From CAZRXG01 sp964603985 (GTDB lineage Bacteria; Chloroflexota; Anaerolineae; Aggregatilineales; UBA3940), in contig CAZRXG010000006.1 of assembly GCA_964603985.1 (NCBI GenBank), positions 99,508-163,507 on the forward strand: 64,000 bases of DNA, written 5' to 3'. How positions within the stretch are numbered: position 1 is the first letter of the stretch; each line of letters starts with the position of its first letter. Under the pieces are notes generated by a model. The model was not told where the DNA came from. It saw only the letters and a list, made by a program, of their open reading frames with translations, and made no database searches. The translations under genes were made by a program, and so were the position numbers. Positions 17,838 through 25,741 of the stretch are shown here, in pieces.

Positions 17838-19124
17838 ATGATTGACTTCAGCCTGCCTGATAAACTGAAAGCGCAGTTGCAGATGACCGAGTTCGTCGCC
17901 AAGCAGGTCATGCGGCCCAAGGCCCGCTACCTCGACGAGCACGAGCACGAGCGCCCGATGGAGTACGTCAAGACCATGTGGCCGGTGATGGCCGATATGC
18001 AGAAGCGGTCGCTTGAGCGGGTGCGCCGCAAGGCCGAGGAGGCCGCCGCCGGGGAGAAGCCCGAAAAAGAGAAGAAAGGCCCCAGCACGTATTACATCGG
18101 CATGATGCACATGATCGAGCTGCTGTCCTGGGGCGATGTGGCCCAGTATCTATGCACGCCGTCGGGCATGCTGGGTGCCACGGCCATCGAGGCGGTTGGC
18201 ACGCCTGAGCAGCAGGAGCGCTTCCTGAGCCGCTTCGCCGACTCGAAAGCTGAGCCTGCCTGGGGCGCGATGGCGATGACCGAGCCGGGCGCCGGGTCGG
18301 ATACGTCGGCCATCTCGACCACCGCCACGCTCGACGAGGAGACCAACGAGTGGGTGCTCAACGGCGAGAAGATCTTCTGCACCGGCGGCAAGCTGGCGCT
18401 GGACGAGTCGAACGGTCTGGTCGTCGTGTGGGCCACCGTCGATAAGAGCGCGAGGCGCGCCGGGATGAAGTCGTTCATCGTTGAGGCGGGCACGCCCGGC
18501 GTCACCGTCACCAAGCAGGAGATCAAGCACGGCATCCGCGCCAGCGACACCGCCTCTATCGTCTTCGATGATGCTCGCATCCCCTACGATAACATCCTGG
18601 GCAGCCCGGAGGTTCGCAAGCGTGACCCCAGCAGCAAGAAGGGCTTCAAGGGCGCGATGAAGACTTTCGATGCCTCGCGCCCGATTGTCGCCGCGTCGGC
18701 GGTCGGTGTCGCCCGCGCTGTGCTGGAGCTGACCAAGGAGAAGCTCGCCGAGGCGGGGATCGAGATCCGCTACGACGCACCGCCGCACGAGCTGACCGCC
18801 GTCGAGCGCGACGTTATTGACATGGAAGCCGAGCTAAAAGCGACCTGGCTGCTCACTCTGCGTGCCGGGGCGATGATGGATCACCGCGAGCCGAACGCGC
18901 TTGAGTCGAGCATGTGCAAGTGCAAGGCCGGGCGCAGCGGCACCGAGATTGCCCAGAAGTGCGTCGAGATCCTCGGCCCGCTGGGCTACAGCCGTGAGTG
19001 GCTGGTCGAGAAGCTGATGCGCGACGCCAAGATCGCCGACCTTTACGAGGGCACGCGCGAGATCAACCAGTTGATCGTCGCCCGCCAGGTCCTGAACTAC
19101 CGGTCGAGCGAGCTGCCTGCGTAG
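17838..19124 (+). CDS. Acyl-CoA dehydrogenase, second subunit with catalytic glutamate
   Basis: A 428-residue FAD-dependent acyl-CoA dehydrogenase. It has the middle-domain motif GAMAMTEPGAGSDTSAI near residue 140, GEKIFCTGGK near 177, and the C-terminal DAKIADLYEGTREINQ with the expected catalytic glutamate. Residues 55-77 contain an unusual Lys/Glu-rich insertion in the N-terminal helical domain. It probably oxidises an acyl-CoA together with the preceding subunit. The chain type of the substrate cannot be read from the sequence. Confidence 0.93.
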   Translation: MIDFSLPDKLKAQLQMTEFVAKQVMRPKARYLDEHEHERPMEYVKTMWPVMADMQKRSLERVRRKAEEAAAGEKPEKEKKGPSTYYIGMMHMIELLSWGDVAQYLCTPSGMLGATAIEAVGTPEQQERFLSRFADSKAEPAWGAMAMTEPGAGSDTSAISTTATLDEETNEWVLNGEKIFCTGGKLALDESNGLVVVWATVDKSARRAGMKSFIVEAGTPGVTVTKQEIKHGIRASDTASIVFDDARIPYDNILGSPEVRKRDPSSKKGFKGAMKTFDASRPIVAASAVGVARAVLELTKEKLAEAGIEIRYDAPPHELTAVERDVIDMEAELKATWLLTLRAGAMMDHREPNALESSMCKCKAGRSGTEIAQKCVEILGPLGYSREWLVEKLMRDAKIADLYEGTREINQLIVARQVLNYRSSELPA

Positions 19125-19147
19125 CAGCGGTATCACCGTAAAAGGCG

Positions 19148-19172
19148 AAGGGCGGGATCGACTCCCGCCCTT
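19148..19172. terminator. Terminator between convergent genes
   Basis: A 10-bp perfect stem (AAGGGCGGGA / TCCCGCCCTT) with a 5-base loop and a T-rich stretch on both sides ends the dehydrogenase operon and the long minus-strand block. Confidence 0.7.
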
Positions 19173-19203
19173 TGTGCTTTGATCTGCCGGGGCCGGTCGA
19201 GTG

Positions 19204-20424
19204 CTACGCCGCCGCCTCTTCCACCGCCGGGGCTGCGAGGTGCGGCGCGAGCCGGAACATGCCCCACGCAATCGGGAACACGATCACGTTGATCCCGGCC
19301 AGCAGCCAGAACACCGCCGCAAAGCCGATGTTGTCCGTCAGGCCGGTCGCCACGCCCTCGCCGATGGCCGTCCCGACGTTGGACAGCGCCATCATCAGCG
19401 CGAACATCGAGGCCGCGATGCGCGTGTCGGCCACGCCCATCGCCAGCGCGACGAACACCGTCTCCTGGAAGCCCCAGGCGATGCCCCATATCACACCCAG
19501 CGCCAGCAGCGCGTTGACGCTCCGCGCCGCGCCGATCAGCGCCGCCGCGATGGAGATCAGCACCAGCGCGCCGTAGGTGCTCTCCCGGCGTCCCAGCCGG
19601 TCGATGAGCAGCCCACCTGCCACCGCGCCGATGGCGGCCCCGACCCCGCGCAGCGCGCCGTAGGTGCCCAGCAGCGTCTCCGGAGCGCCGAAGGACTCGC
19701 TCATGAAGTACGTCACCAGCCCGTCGACGCCGAACGACACAATCGAATACACGATGGCGTAGGCCGCAAAGACCATAAAGGGTGGCTTGAGCAGCGCAGC
19801 GAAGGCGCTCCATTCGAACTGCCGGGTCTCGGTGCGTTGCTCAGGCTCATGTGCCTGGACGACCAGGGGGATGGGGATCAGCATACAGGCCGCGATGATC
19901 AGGAACACAACCCGGTATCCCCACGCGACCACCAGCAATCCAAACACCAGCGACAGGATGATGAAGCCCAGCGCCCGTCCCCCGACCATCGTCCCCTGGA
20001 CGCTGCCCTGCTCGTTCCTGGGCGTGATGTCGATAGCCAGTCCGTCGGTCGTCGAGTCGAACAGCGTCACGCTGAAGGAGCCGGTGACGACCAGCGCCGC
20101 AAACAGCATGAAGCGGCTGCCGGGCGAGACGAAGGCTGCACCGCCGAAGGCCAGCGCGGCCAGCAGCAGGCCGAGCAGCATATACGGCTTGCGGTGGCCC
20201 ATCCCGAAGAGGTTGAACCGGTCGCTTGCCATGCCGATGAATATCTTGATGATGAAGGGCACCAGCAGAATACTCGTCAGCAGGCCGATCACGTCAGCGT
20301 CAATGTTGAAGCCGTCCAGATAGGGCTTCTGGAAGGTGCGGAAGTAGGCCAGCGCCGACCCCTGCACGAAGTACAGCAGGCCGAACATCGTCAAGCGGAA
20401 CCAGCGGGAGCGCGATGCCGCCAC
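19204..20424 (-). CDS. MFS transporter
   Basis: A 406-residue integral membrane protein with about 12 hydrophobic segments and major facilitator features. There is a loop-2 type motif MASDRFNLFGMGHRKPY near residue 66 and its second-half counterpart LLIDRLGRRESTYGAL near 275. The layout resembles the AmpG/PAT-like branch (FDSTTDGLAIDITPRNEQG after TM4). The GTG start at 20424 follows AGGAGG. It lies 46 bases after the MaoC-like gene, so the cargo may be a fatty-acid or aromatic derivative; that is weak inference. Confidence 0.88.
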   Translation of the reverse strand: MAASRSRWFRLTMFGLLYFVQGSALAYFRTFQKPYLDGFNIDADVIGLLTSILLVPFIIKIFIGMASDRFNLFGMGHRKPYMLLGLLLAALAFGGAAFVSPGSRFMLFAALVVTGSFSVTLFDSTTDGLAIDITPRNEQGSVQGTMVGGRALGFIILSLVFGLLVVAWGYRVVFLIIAACMLIPIPLVVQAHEPEQRTETRQFEWSAFAALLKPPFMVFAAYAIVYSIVSFGVDGLVTYFMSESFGAPETLLGTYGALRGVGAAIGAVAGGLLIDRLGRRESTYGALVLISIAAALIGAARSVNALLALGVIWGIAWGFQETVFVALAMGVADTRIAASMFALMMALSNVGTAIGEGVATGLTDNIGFAAVFWLLAGINVIVFPIAWGMFRLAPHLAAPAVEEAAA

Positions 20425-20470
20425 GCGATACCTCCTGTGGTGAGTTGGAGAGTGATAGGTAATCCGGCTG

Positions 20471-20899
20471 TCACGCCTCGCGCCTGGGCAGCGCGACCGT
20501 GAAGTTCCCTTTCAGCTTGAGCGAGTCGTCCGTCCCCTTGACCGTCAGCCTGCCCAGGGCCAGCGCCTCGCCGCCTTCTTCGTCTTTTTTGGTGATCCGC
20601 CCCCGGCAGACGACCGTCTCGCCCGGCGCGGTCATCCCACTGAAGCGCACTTTGAACTGCCGCACCGACCCGGCCCCCGCCCAGTCGGTCAGCAGCTGCC
20701 CGGCAAAGGCCATGATCAGCATCCCGTGCGCGATGATGCCGTCCAGCCCCACCGATTTAGCCACGTCGGGCACGGTGTGGATCGGGTTGAAGTCGCCCGA
20801 CGCGCCCGAATAACGCACCAGCTGCGTCGCCGTGACCGGCCCCTTGCTCAGTTCCGGCAGTTCGTCGCCGACGTTCACGTCCTCAAAGTAGACCGTCAT
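20471..20899 (-). CDS. MaoC-like (R)-specific enoyl-CoA hydratase subunit
   Basis: A 142-residue single hot-dog domain with the hydratase-2 motif YSGASGDFNPIHTVPDVA near residue 30 (catalytic Asp and His) and HGMLIMAFAGQLL. The start overlaps the stop of the preceding gene as ATGA. In mycobacterial HadAB/HadBC and related pairs, one catalytic MaoC subunit works with a FAS1-like subunit; the same arrangement is seen here. Confidence 0.9.
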   Translation of the reverse strand: MTVYFEDVNVGDELPELSKGPVTATQLVRYSGASGDFNPIHTVPDVAKSVGLDGIIAHGMLIMAFAGQLLTDWAGAGSVRQFKVRFSGMTAPGETVVCRGRITKKDEEGGEALALGRLTVKGTDDSLKLKGNFTVALPRREA

Positions 20900-21318
20900 G
20901 CCTCCTCCTCCCCGCGCACGATGACCAGCGCCCGCTCCTTGAGCACCGCCTCACCGTCCTGGTTTTCGTACTCCGTCGCCAGCTCCATGAAGTCCAGGCC
21001 GCCCCTGGTGTAGATGTTCGCGACGCGCAGCTCGCCCGTCACCGTGTCGCCGACGTGGATCGGGGCCAGATATTCGTATTCCTGCTCGGTGTGCAGCACG
21101 TTCCGGATCTCGATGTCCAGCTCTTGCAGCGCGTCCTGTAGTTTCAGGCCGCCCCAGAAGGTGAAGGTAATCGGGAACGTCGGCGGCAGCGGCGGGTCAT
21201 CGACCTCGTAGGCCGGGTTGTCGTCGCCAATCGCCAGCAGGAACTCGCGCACTTTGCCCCGCTCGACGGTGTAGCTGAAGGGTGGAAAGACCTTTCCTTT
21301 GTGTGCCGGATCGACCAT
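20896..21318 (-). CDS. FAS1-like/MaoC N-terminal type dehydratase subunit
   Basis: A 140-residue hot-dog domain protein of the MaoC_dehydrat_N (FAS1-like) type: residues 1-15 FPPFSYTVERGKVREFLLAIGD (shown in part) and an EYEYLAPIHVGDTVTGEL strand. It lacks the catalytic D-x4-H motif found in its partner, so it is likely the structural half of a heterodimeric hydratase. Two adjacent ATG codons exist (21321, 21318); the second has better spacing to AAGGAGG. Confidence 0.87.
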   Translation of the reverse strand: MVDPAHKGKVFPPFSYTVERGKVREFLLAIGDDNPAYEVDDPPLPPTFPITFTFWGGLKLQDALQELDIEIRNVLHTEQEYEYLAPIHVGDTVTGELRVANIYTRGGLDFMELATEYENQDGEAVLKERALVIVRGEEEA

Positions 21319-21346
21319 CATTTCCTCCTTTGGTGTGTAGTCGGCA

Positions 21347-22363
21347 TCAGACCTGCCTGTAACGCAGAACCGGGTTGGCTTCTTTTTCCAGCGCGCCCAG
21401 GTTTTCGACGGCCACCAGCCCGCGCTGGCTCAGGTACTCGATGCGCGCGCCGGTCTGCCACAACTTCAGCATCTCGCTGTAGCCCTCCATGCTGTGGTAG
21501 ATCCGCTGCGCGATCTCGTAGATGGTGCGCGGCTCGTCGCAGTGCTTCAGTGCCCGCTCGACCTTCTCCAGCGCCGCCTTGTGGGTTCGCCCGGCGATGG
21601 CGTAGTAATCGGGCATCGCCCACTCGTGCCCGCCCAGCGCGATGTCCACCCCCTCGACCTGCTGCGCCTTCTCCAGCGATTCGACGTAGTGCCCCACGCC
21701 CGTGTAAGGCATCAGGCTCTCCGGTCCCAGCGCGACGCTCGTCTCAGGCAGGATGTGATCTGCCGTCAGCAGCACGTTGTCGATCTGGATCATCACCAGC
21801 CCCGGCGCGTGCCCCGGCACGTGGATGATGTGGAACGTCTCGTCGAGCCGGTCGCCGTCCCGGATGGTGGCGTCAACCGGCACCGACCGGTAAGTGCGCT
21901 TGCCCAGCATGTACATGTCCATCAGGTGACCCTGGCGCTCCTCCGGCACGCCCGCCCGCCGCAGGTAGGCGGCCACGTTGTTGCGGCTCACCAGCACGCG
22001 CTCGTCGTAGTTGACCAGCACCGGTCTGACCAGGGCGTGCGAGGTGATCTCCGCCCGGCCTGCGATCTGCTTGACTCGCCCCAACCCGCCGAAGTGATCG
22101 ATGTGCCCGTGCGTGATGATGATCCGCGCCAGGTCTTCCAGGCGCGCCGGGAGGCCGTGCTCCTCCCGGACGGGCTCCATCCCGGCCAGCAGGTCGTCGT
22201 GTGACGAGCCGAATCCCGACCCCACATCGATCAGAGTCAACCGGCCATCGCAGGCCACCAGGTGGGCGTAGGCGATGTAGCCGGAGAACACCTCCAGCGG
22301 CAGGCGGAAGATCAGCGCCCCGTTTGCAGTCTCGTATCGCTCAACCGTCGGTTTGCCAGTCAT
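21347..22363 (-). CDS. MBL-fold metallo-hydrolase
   Basis: A 338-residue metallo-beta-lactamase-fold hydrolase. The zinc motif THGHIDHFGG near residue 85, the later HVPGHAPG near 180, LLTADHILPE near 200 and GGHEWAMPDYY near 242 are all present. The C-terminal part after residue 255 is a winged-helix-like tail (HKAALEKVERAL, QRGLVAVENLGALEK), as in LACTB2-like enzymes. Its start lies inside the end of the preceding membrane protein gene, indicating translational coupling. The substrate is unknown; thioesters are plausible next to the hydratase pair. Confidence 0.9.
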   Translation of the reverse strand: MTGKPTVERYETANGALIFRLPLEVFSGYIAYAHLVACDGRLTLIDVGSGFGSSHDDLLAGMEPVREEHGLPARLEDLARIIITHGHIDHFGGLGRVKQIAGRAEITSHALVRPVLVNYDERVLVSRNNVAAYLRRAGVPEERQGHLMDMYMLGKRTYRSVPVDATIRDGDRLDETFHIIHVPGHAPGLVMIQIDNVLLTADHILPETSVALGPESLMPYTGVGHYVESLEKAQQVEGVDIALGGHEWAMPDYYAIAGRTHKAALEKVERALKHCDEPRTIYEIAQRIYHSMEGYSEMLKLWQTGARIEYLSQRGLVAVENLGALEKEANPVLRYRQV

Positions 22364-23144
22364 CGTATTCGCTTTCGTATTCCTGGGTCTCAGTTTCGGT
22401 GTCGCCGCGCAGCAGCCGCAGCAGCCAGGCGACGACCGGCGTCACTGCTACCGCCACCCCCGCCGCCCACCCGACGTAGGACATCACCGTCGGGAACAGC
22501 GCGTCGCGGCGCATCTGGGCGGCGAAGTCCGCGTGTGCCCCGGCGAAGACGTACGCCGCTTCGACGGCGACCACCTCGTACTGCTCGCTGCCCAACCCGA
22601 CCGTGTAATGCCCCACCGTCCCCGCCACGACGACCGCGTCGCCGCGTCTGAGGTGGTAGTAGGTGCCATACAGGAACGTCCCCACGGGCGCGGGGTCGGG
22701 GCTGGCGTCATACGCGAGCGTCTCCGCGGGCCAGTTGAGATCCCGGTAATCCTCGTTGACCACTTCGACCACGCCGTCGGTCAGCTCGACCTGCAGTATC
22801 GGGGTGTGGCGGTCGGTCCAGATGACCGGCGAGGTGTGCATGTACGCGACGTCGCCCGCGCGGGTCGGCGCTGCCTGGCTGATGTGCCCCTCCAACACGA
22901 CGGCACTTCCGTCCGCCAGTTCCTCCAACGCAGGCAGCGAGCGCGTCACCGCCAGCCTGGCAAACTGCCGCAGCCCCGAACTCCTGAAAAAGTACACCGT
23001 GCCGACGATCAGCAGCATCAGCCCCAGCAGCGCCGACGGGAGCAGCAGCGCGCTGACCGCTTCGGTGGTTCGCGCCTCGTTCAGCCGGAGGCGGAAGAAC
23101 ACGACGGCGACGACGCAGATCAGCACGAACAGAAAGAGGAGCAT
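22341..23144 (-). CDS. Membrane protein with GIDE-like outer domain, paralogue 1
   Basis: A 267-residue protein with two N-terminal transmembrane segments (about residues 3-18 and 30-53), a beta-rich central domain of about 150 residues, a final transmembrane helix near 220-243 and an acidic tail. It shares a run of conserved positions with the next gene: VFAG then FAAQMRR, GWAAGV, and a GTVxHYT-like strand. The layout (TM, beta domain, TM) recalls GIDE/MULAN-type proteins, but I cannot confirm that. No function is assigned. Confidence 0.7.
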   Translation of the reverse strand: MLLFLFVLICVVAVVFFRLRLNEARTTEAVSALLLPSALLGLMLLIVGTVYFFRSSGLRQFARLAVTRSLPALEELADGSAVVLEGHISQAAPTRAGDVAYMHTSPVIWTDRHTPILQVELTDGVVEVVNEDYRDLNWPAETLAYDASPDPAPVGTFLYGTYYHLRRGDAVVVAGTVGHYTVGLGSEQYEVVAVEAAYVFAGAHADFAAQMRRDALFPTVMSYVGWAAGVAVAVTPVVAWLLRLLRGDTETETQEYESEYDDWQTDG

Positions 23145-23148
23145 TGCT

Positions 23149-23835
23149 CTATCCCCCTTCCTGACTATCGGGCCGGACGGCGCTCCGGGCCAACCGGACC
23201 CGCCGTACGATGGCCGGGACGGCGATCACGATCACGCCTGTGGCCCAACCGGCCCACGTGATCACGCGCGGCCAGAGGGCAGTGCGGCGCATTTGGGCCG
23301 CATATTCCTCGTACGTTCCGGCAAAGACACGCTCGGCCCTGACCAGCAAAAACTCCGCCGAGCGGTGCCCGACGTACTCGCAGGTGCCCAGCTCGGTCGT
23401 CCAGTGCTCGACCGTGCCGCTCACTACCACCGCGTCGCCCGCTTCGAGGTAGCGATACTCGCCCACCGGGCCGCTCTCCTGGGGCCAGTTGACAGGCTCG
23501 TAATCTGTGTTGCTGAGTTGGAACGGCCCGTCGGGCAGGTCGATCAGCAGTTGCGGCGTCCGGGCGTCGGTCTGGCCGCCGGAAGTCCGCACGTACGCCG
23601 CGTATGTCCCCTCGATGGGACGCATCATCCCGCTCACCCGTCCTGCGAGCAGCACCGTACTTCCGGGCTCGGCCTGATACAGCGGCCCCAGCGACGACAT
23701 CGCCGGGGTGCTGGCAAGGCGGCGCTGGCTGCCTGTCGCCAGGAAGCAGGCCGTGCCGATGATCAGCAGCAGCACGCCCGGCAGGATGGTGGTCAGCGCG
23801 CGCTTCAGCGTGGGGGAAGGTGGCGCTGTCTGCAT
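23149..23835 (-). CDS. Membrane protein with GIDE-like outer domain, paralogue 2
   Basis: A 228-residue protein with the same plan as the gene just downstream: an N-terminal TM helix (about 15-33), a beta-rich domain, a VFAGTYEEYAAQMRR helix near 177 and a C-terminal TM (about 195-213). Only 4 bases separate the two genes, so they probably arose by tandem duplication and may form a heteromer. The function is unknown. Confidence 0.7.
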   Translation of the reverse strand: MQTAPPSPTLKRALTTILPGVLLLIIGTACFLATGSQRRLASTPAMSSLGPLYQAEPGSTVLLAGRVSGMMRPIEGTYAAYVRTSGGQTDARTPQLLIDLPDGPFQLSNTDYEPVNWPQESGPVGEYRYLEAGDAVVVSGTVEHWTTELGTCEYVGHRSAEFLLVRAERVFAGTYEEYAAQMRRTALWPRVITWAGWATGVIVIAVPAIVRRVRLARSAVRPDSQEGG

Positions 23836-23838
23836 TGA

Positions 23839-24789
23839 TCAACGGCCCCTGTCTGCCTCGATGGGTGGGGCGGTGTCGAGCAGCAGGCTGTCGTCCAGCC
23901 GCCGCAGCCCCAGCGACTCGGCCATCCGGCGGGCCTGAGCGTATTCCCCGGCGGTAATGGGCCGCCCGATGTCCTTTCGCGCAAACGCACGGTAGGCCGG
24001 GCGGTACTGGTCCATCAGGCTCAGGTAGGTGTTCTCGCCGAGGTTCTCCGCGATCCAGCGCAGCACGCCCGCCGTGTTGTCCGCGTGGCCCGGCATCACC
24101 AGGTGGCGCACCAGCACGCCCCGCCGTGCGGTACCGTGCTCGTCAATGTGCAGGTCACCCACCTGGCGGTGCATCTCGGCCACCGCCCGCCGGTTGACGC
24201 GCGGGTAATCGCGGATCACGCTCATCCGCCGGGCCAGCGCGGCGTCACTGTACTTCATGTCCGGCAGGTAAATGTCCACCACCCCGTCCAGCAGCTCGAG
24301 CGTCTGCGGCGCGTCGTAACCGCCTGAGTTCCACACCAGTGGCAGCCTTAACCCATCCTCGGCGGCCAGCAGCAGCGCCACGAGGATCTGGGGGGCGACG
24401 TGCGTCGGCGTCACCAGGTTGATGTTGACCGCCCCGCGCCCCTGCAAGTCGAGCATGATGTCGGCCAGCTGCTGCGCCGTGAGCGCCCGTCCCTCGCCTC
24501 TGACGTTCCAGCGGGCCGTCTGGCAGAACTGGCAGCGCAGCTCGCAGCAGGCGAAGAAGATCGCCCCGGAGCCGCCGCCGGTCACCAACGGGCGCTCCTC
24601 GCCCAGGTGGACGTAAGCCGTCGCCACCCGCGCGTCGATGCCCGTCCGGCAGGGGCCGGGTTCTTTCGCCCGGTCGATGCCGCAGTCCCAACCGCACAGG
24701 TGGCAGTCGTGCAGCGCCGCCGACGCCCGCTCGACCCGGCGGGCCAGCTCGCCACTGCGCAGCAGCGCCAGATAAGACGGCTCACCCAT
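23839..24789 (-). CDS. PflA/PflX-type radical SAM protein
   Basis: A 316-residue radical SAM enzyme of the putative pyruvate-formate-lyase-activating type. The iron-sulfur motif C-E-L-R-C-Q-F-C is near residue 89. An N-terminal cluster of cysteines (CHLCGWDCGI and PCRTG, residues 29-52) could bind a second cluster. The later WNSGGYD and DIYLPDMKY motifs fit the family. No glycyl radical enzyme lies nearby, so the target is unknown. The ATG at 24789 overlaps the stop of the FGE-like gene. Confidence 0.88.
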   Translation of the reverse strand: MGEPSYLALLRSGELARRVERASAALHDCHLCGWDCGIDRAKEPGPCRTGIDARVATAYVHLGEERPLVTGGGSGAIFFACCELRCQFCQTARWNVRGEGRALTAQQLADIMLDLQGRGAVNINLVTPTHVAPQILVALLLAAEDGLRLPLVWNSGGYDAPQTLELLDGVVDIYLPDMKYSDAALARRMSVIRDYPRVNRRAVAEMHRQVGDLHIDEHGTARRGVLVRHLVMPGHADNTAGVLRWIAENLGENTYLSLMDQYRPAYRAFARKDIGRPITAGEYAQARRMAESLGLRRLDDSLLLDTAPPIEADRGR

Positions 24790-25741
24790 CGCCGCCGTCC
24801 CGCGCGACCCGAAAGCCGACCACCGCGAACGAATCGGTCGGCAGTTCGCCCTGGCGGGCGGCGCAGCGCACCGAGATCGCCCGACTGCGCCACGAGCCAC
24901 CGTGCATCACCCGCCCGTCGGTGTCCGCGCCGGGATCTTCGCGCCCGTCGTCGGCCCGGTAAGGGTACGGCCACGCCAGCGACGAGCACCACTCCCACAC
25001 GTTCCCCGCCAGGTCGCCGTGCCCGTAGGGACCGCGCCCGTGCGGGAACAACCCAACGGCGCACGTGCGCTTCAACGGCTGTCGCTCCCAGGCGTTCAAC
25101 AGCGAGTCGTCGTACAGGTCGCCCCAGGGATAGGCCCGCTGGCTCCTCGACCCGCGCGCGGCCAGCACCCACTCGGCCTCGCCGGGCAGGCGGTAAGCCA
25201 ATCCGGTCTCCGCGCTTAACCAGGCGCAGTAGGCTTCAGCGTCTCTCGCCGAGACGAAGACGACCGGGTGGTTGAGCCGGTCGGCGGGCGGTCTGCCCCG
25301 ATGCCACCCGGTCGGCCTGCGGTGCCCGGTCGCCGCGACGAAGGCCGCATAAGCCGCCTGTGTCACCGGGTACTGCGCCAGCGAAAAGCCGCTCACCTCG
25401 ACGGTGTGGACCGGCTGCTCGTCGCGGTAGTGCTCGCTGCCCAGGATAGCCGTCCCGCCCGGCACGCGGATCATCTCCGCCAGGTAATAGGGAGGGGAGA
25501 AGCGCGGGTCGCCCAGCAGTGAGAGTGCGTCACCGGCGTTGGCCCGCTGCCACTTTTGCAGACCGGGCAGCGCGTCGAGAAGCTGCCGCGCGTACCACTG
25601 CTCGGCGCTCAGTGCCCGGATGGTACGGGCGGCCTGTGCTCGCCGCTTCTCGTCGCGGCCCAACAGCGCCCCCCACAGGCGTGGATCGCGCTCGTGCCTA
25701 TCGGTTCCTGCTGCTGCGGTGTCCCCGGCCTGACCGCTCAT
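24782..25741 (-). CDS. FGE/SUMF1-like protein without active-site cysteines, with HEAT-like N-terminus
   Basis: A 319-residue protein. Residues 20-100 form a short helical region resembling HEAT repeats (ending in LSLLGDPRFSP). Residues 105-319 carry the formylglycine-generating enzyme fold: MIRVPGGTAILGS, VEVSGFSLAQYPVTQAAYAAF, YRLPGEAEWVLAARG, DLAGNVWEWCSS and a terminal FAVVGFRVARDG. The place of the two catalytic cysteines of true FGE reads RSRAISVRC, so they appear absent. A binding or scaffold role is more likely than sulfatase activation. The start ATG overlaps the stop of the HEAT protein (ATGA). Confidence 0.87.
   Translation of the reverse strand: MSGQAGDTAAAGTDRHERDPRLWGALLGRDEKRRAQAARTIRALSAEQWYARQLLDALPGLQKWQRANAGDALSLLGDPRFSPPYYLAEMIRVPGGTAILGSEHYRDEQPVHTVEVSGFSLAQYPVTQAAYAAFVAATGHRRPTGWHRGRPPADRLNHPVVFVSARDAEAYCAWLSAETGLAYRLPGEAEWVLAARGSRSQRAYPWGDLYDDSLLNAWERQPLKRTCAVGLFPHGRGPYGHGDLAGNVWEWCSSLAWPYPYRADDGREDPGADTDGRVMHGGSWRSRAISVRCAARQGELPTDSFAVVGFRVARDGGDG

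Noticed and set aside
16485..18110. A 541-codon minus-strand frame opposite the TetR and acyl-CoA dehydrogenase genes
   Set aside because: It is antisense to well-supported genes and low in complexity (Gly, Leu, His, Arg-rich).
23839..24789. Glycyl-radical enzyme activase with a partner nearby
   Set aside because: No glycyl radical enzyme is encoded in the window, so only the family call is kept.
24782..25741. Diversity-generating retroelement target (FGE/C-type lectin fold)
   Set aside because: No reverse transcriptase, template repeat or variable repeat is visible in the window.
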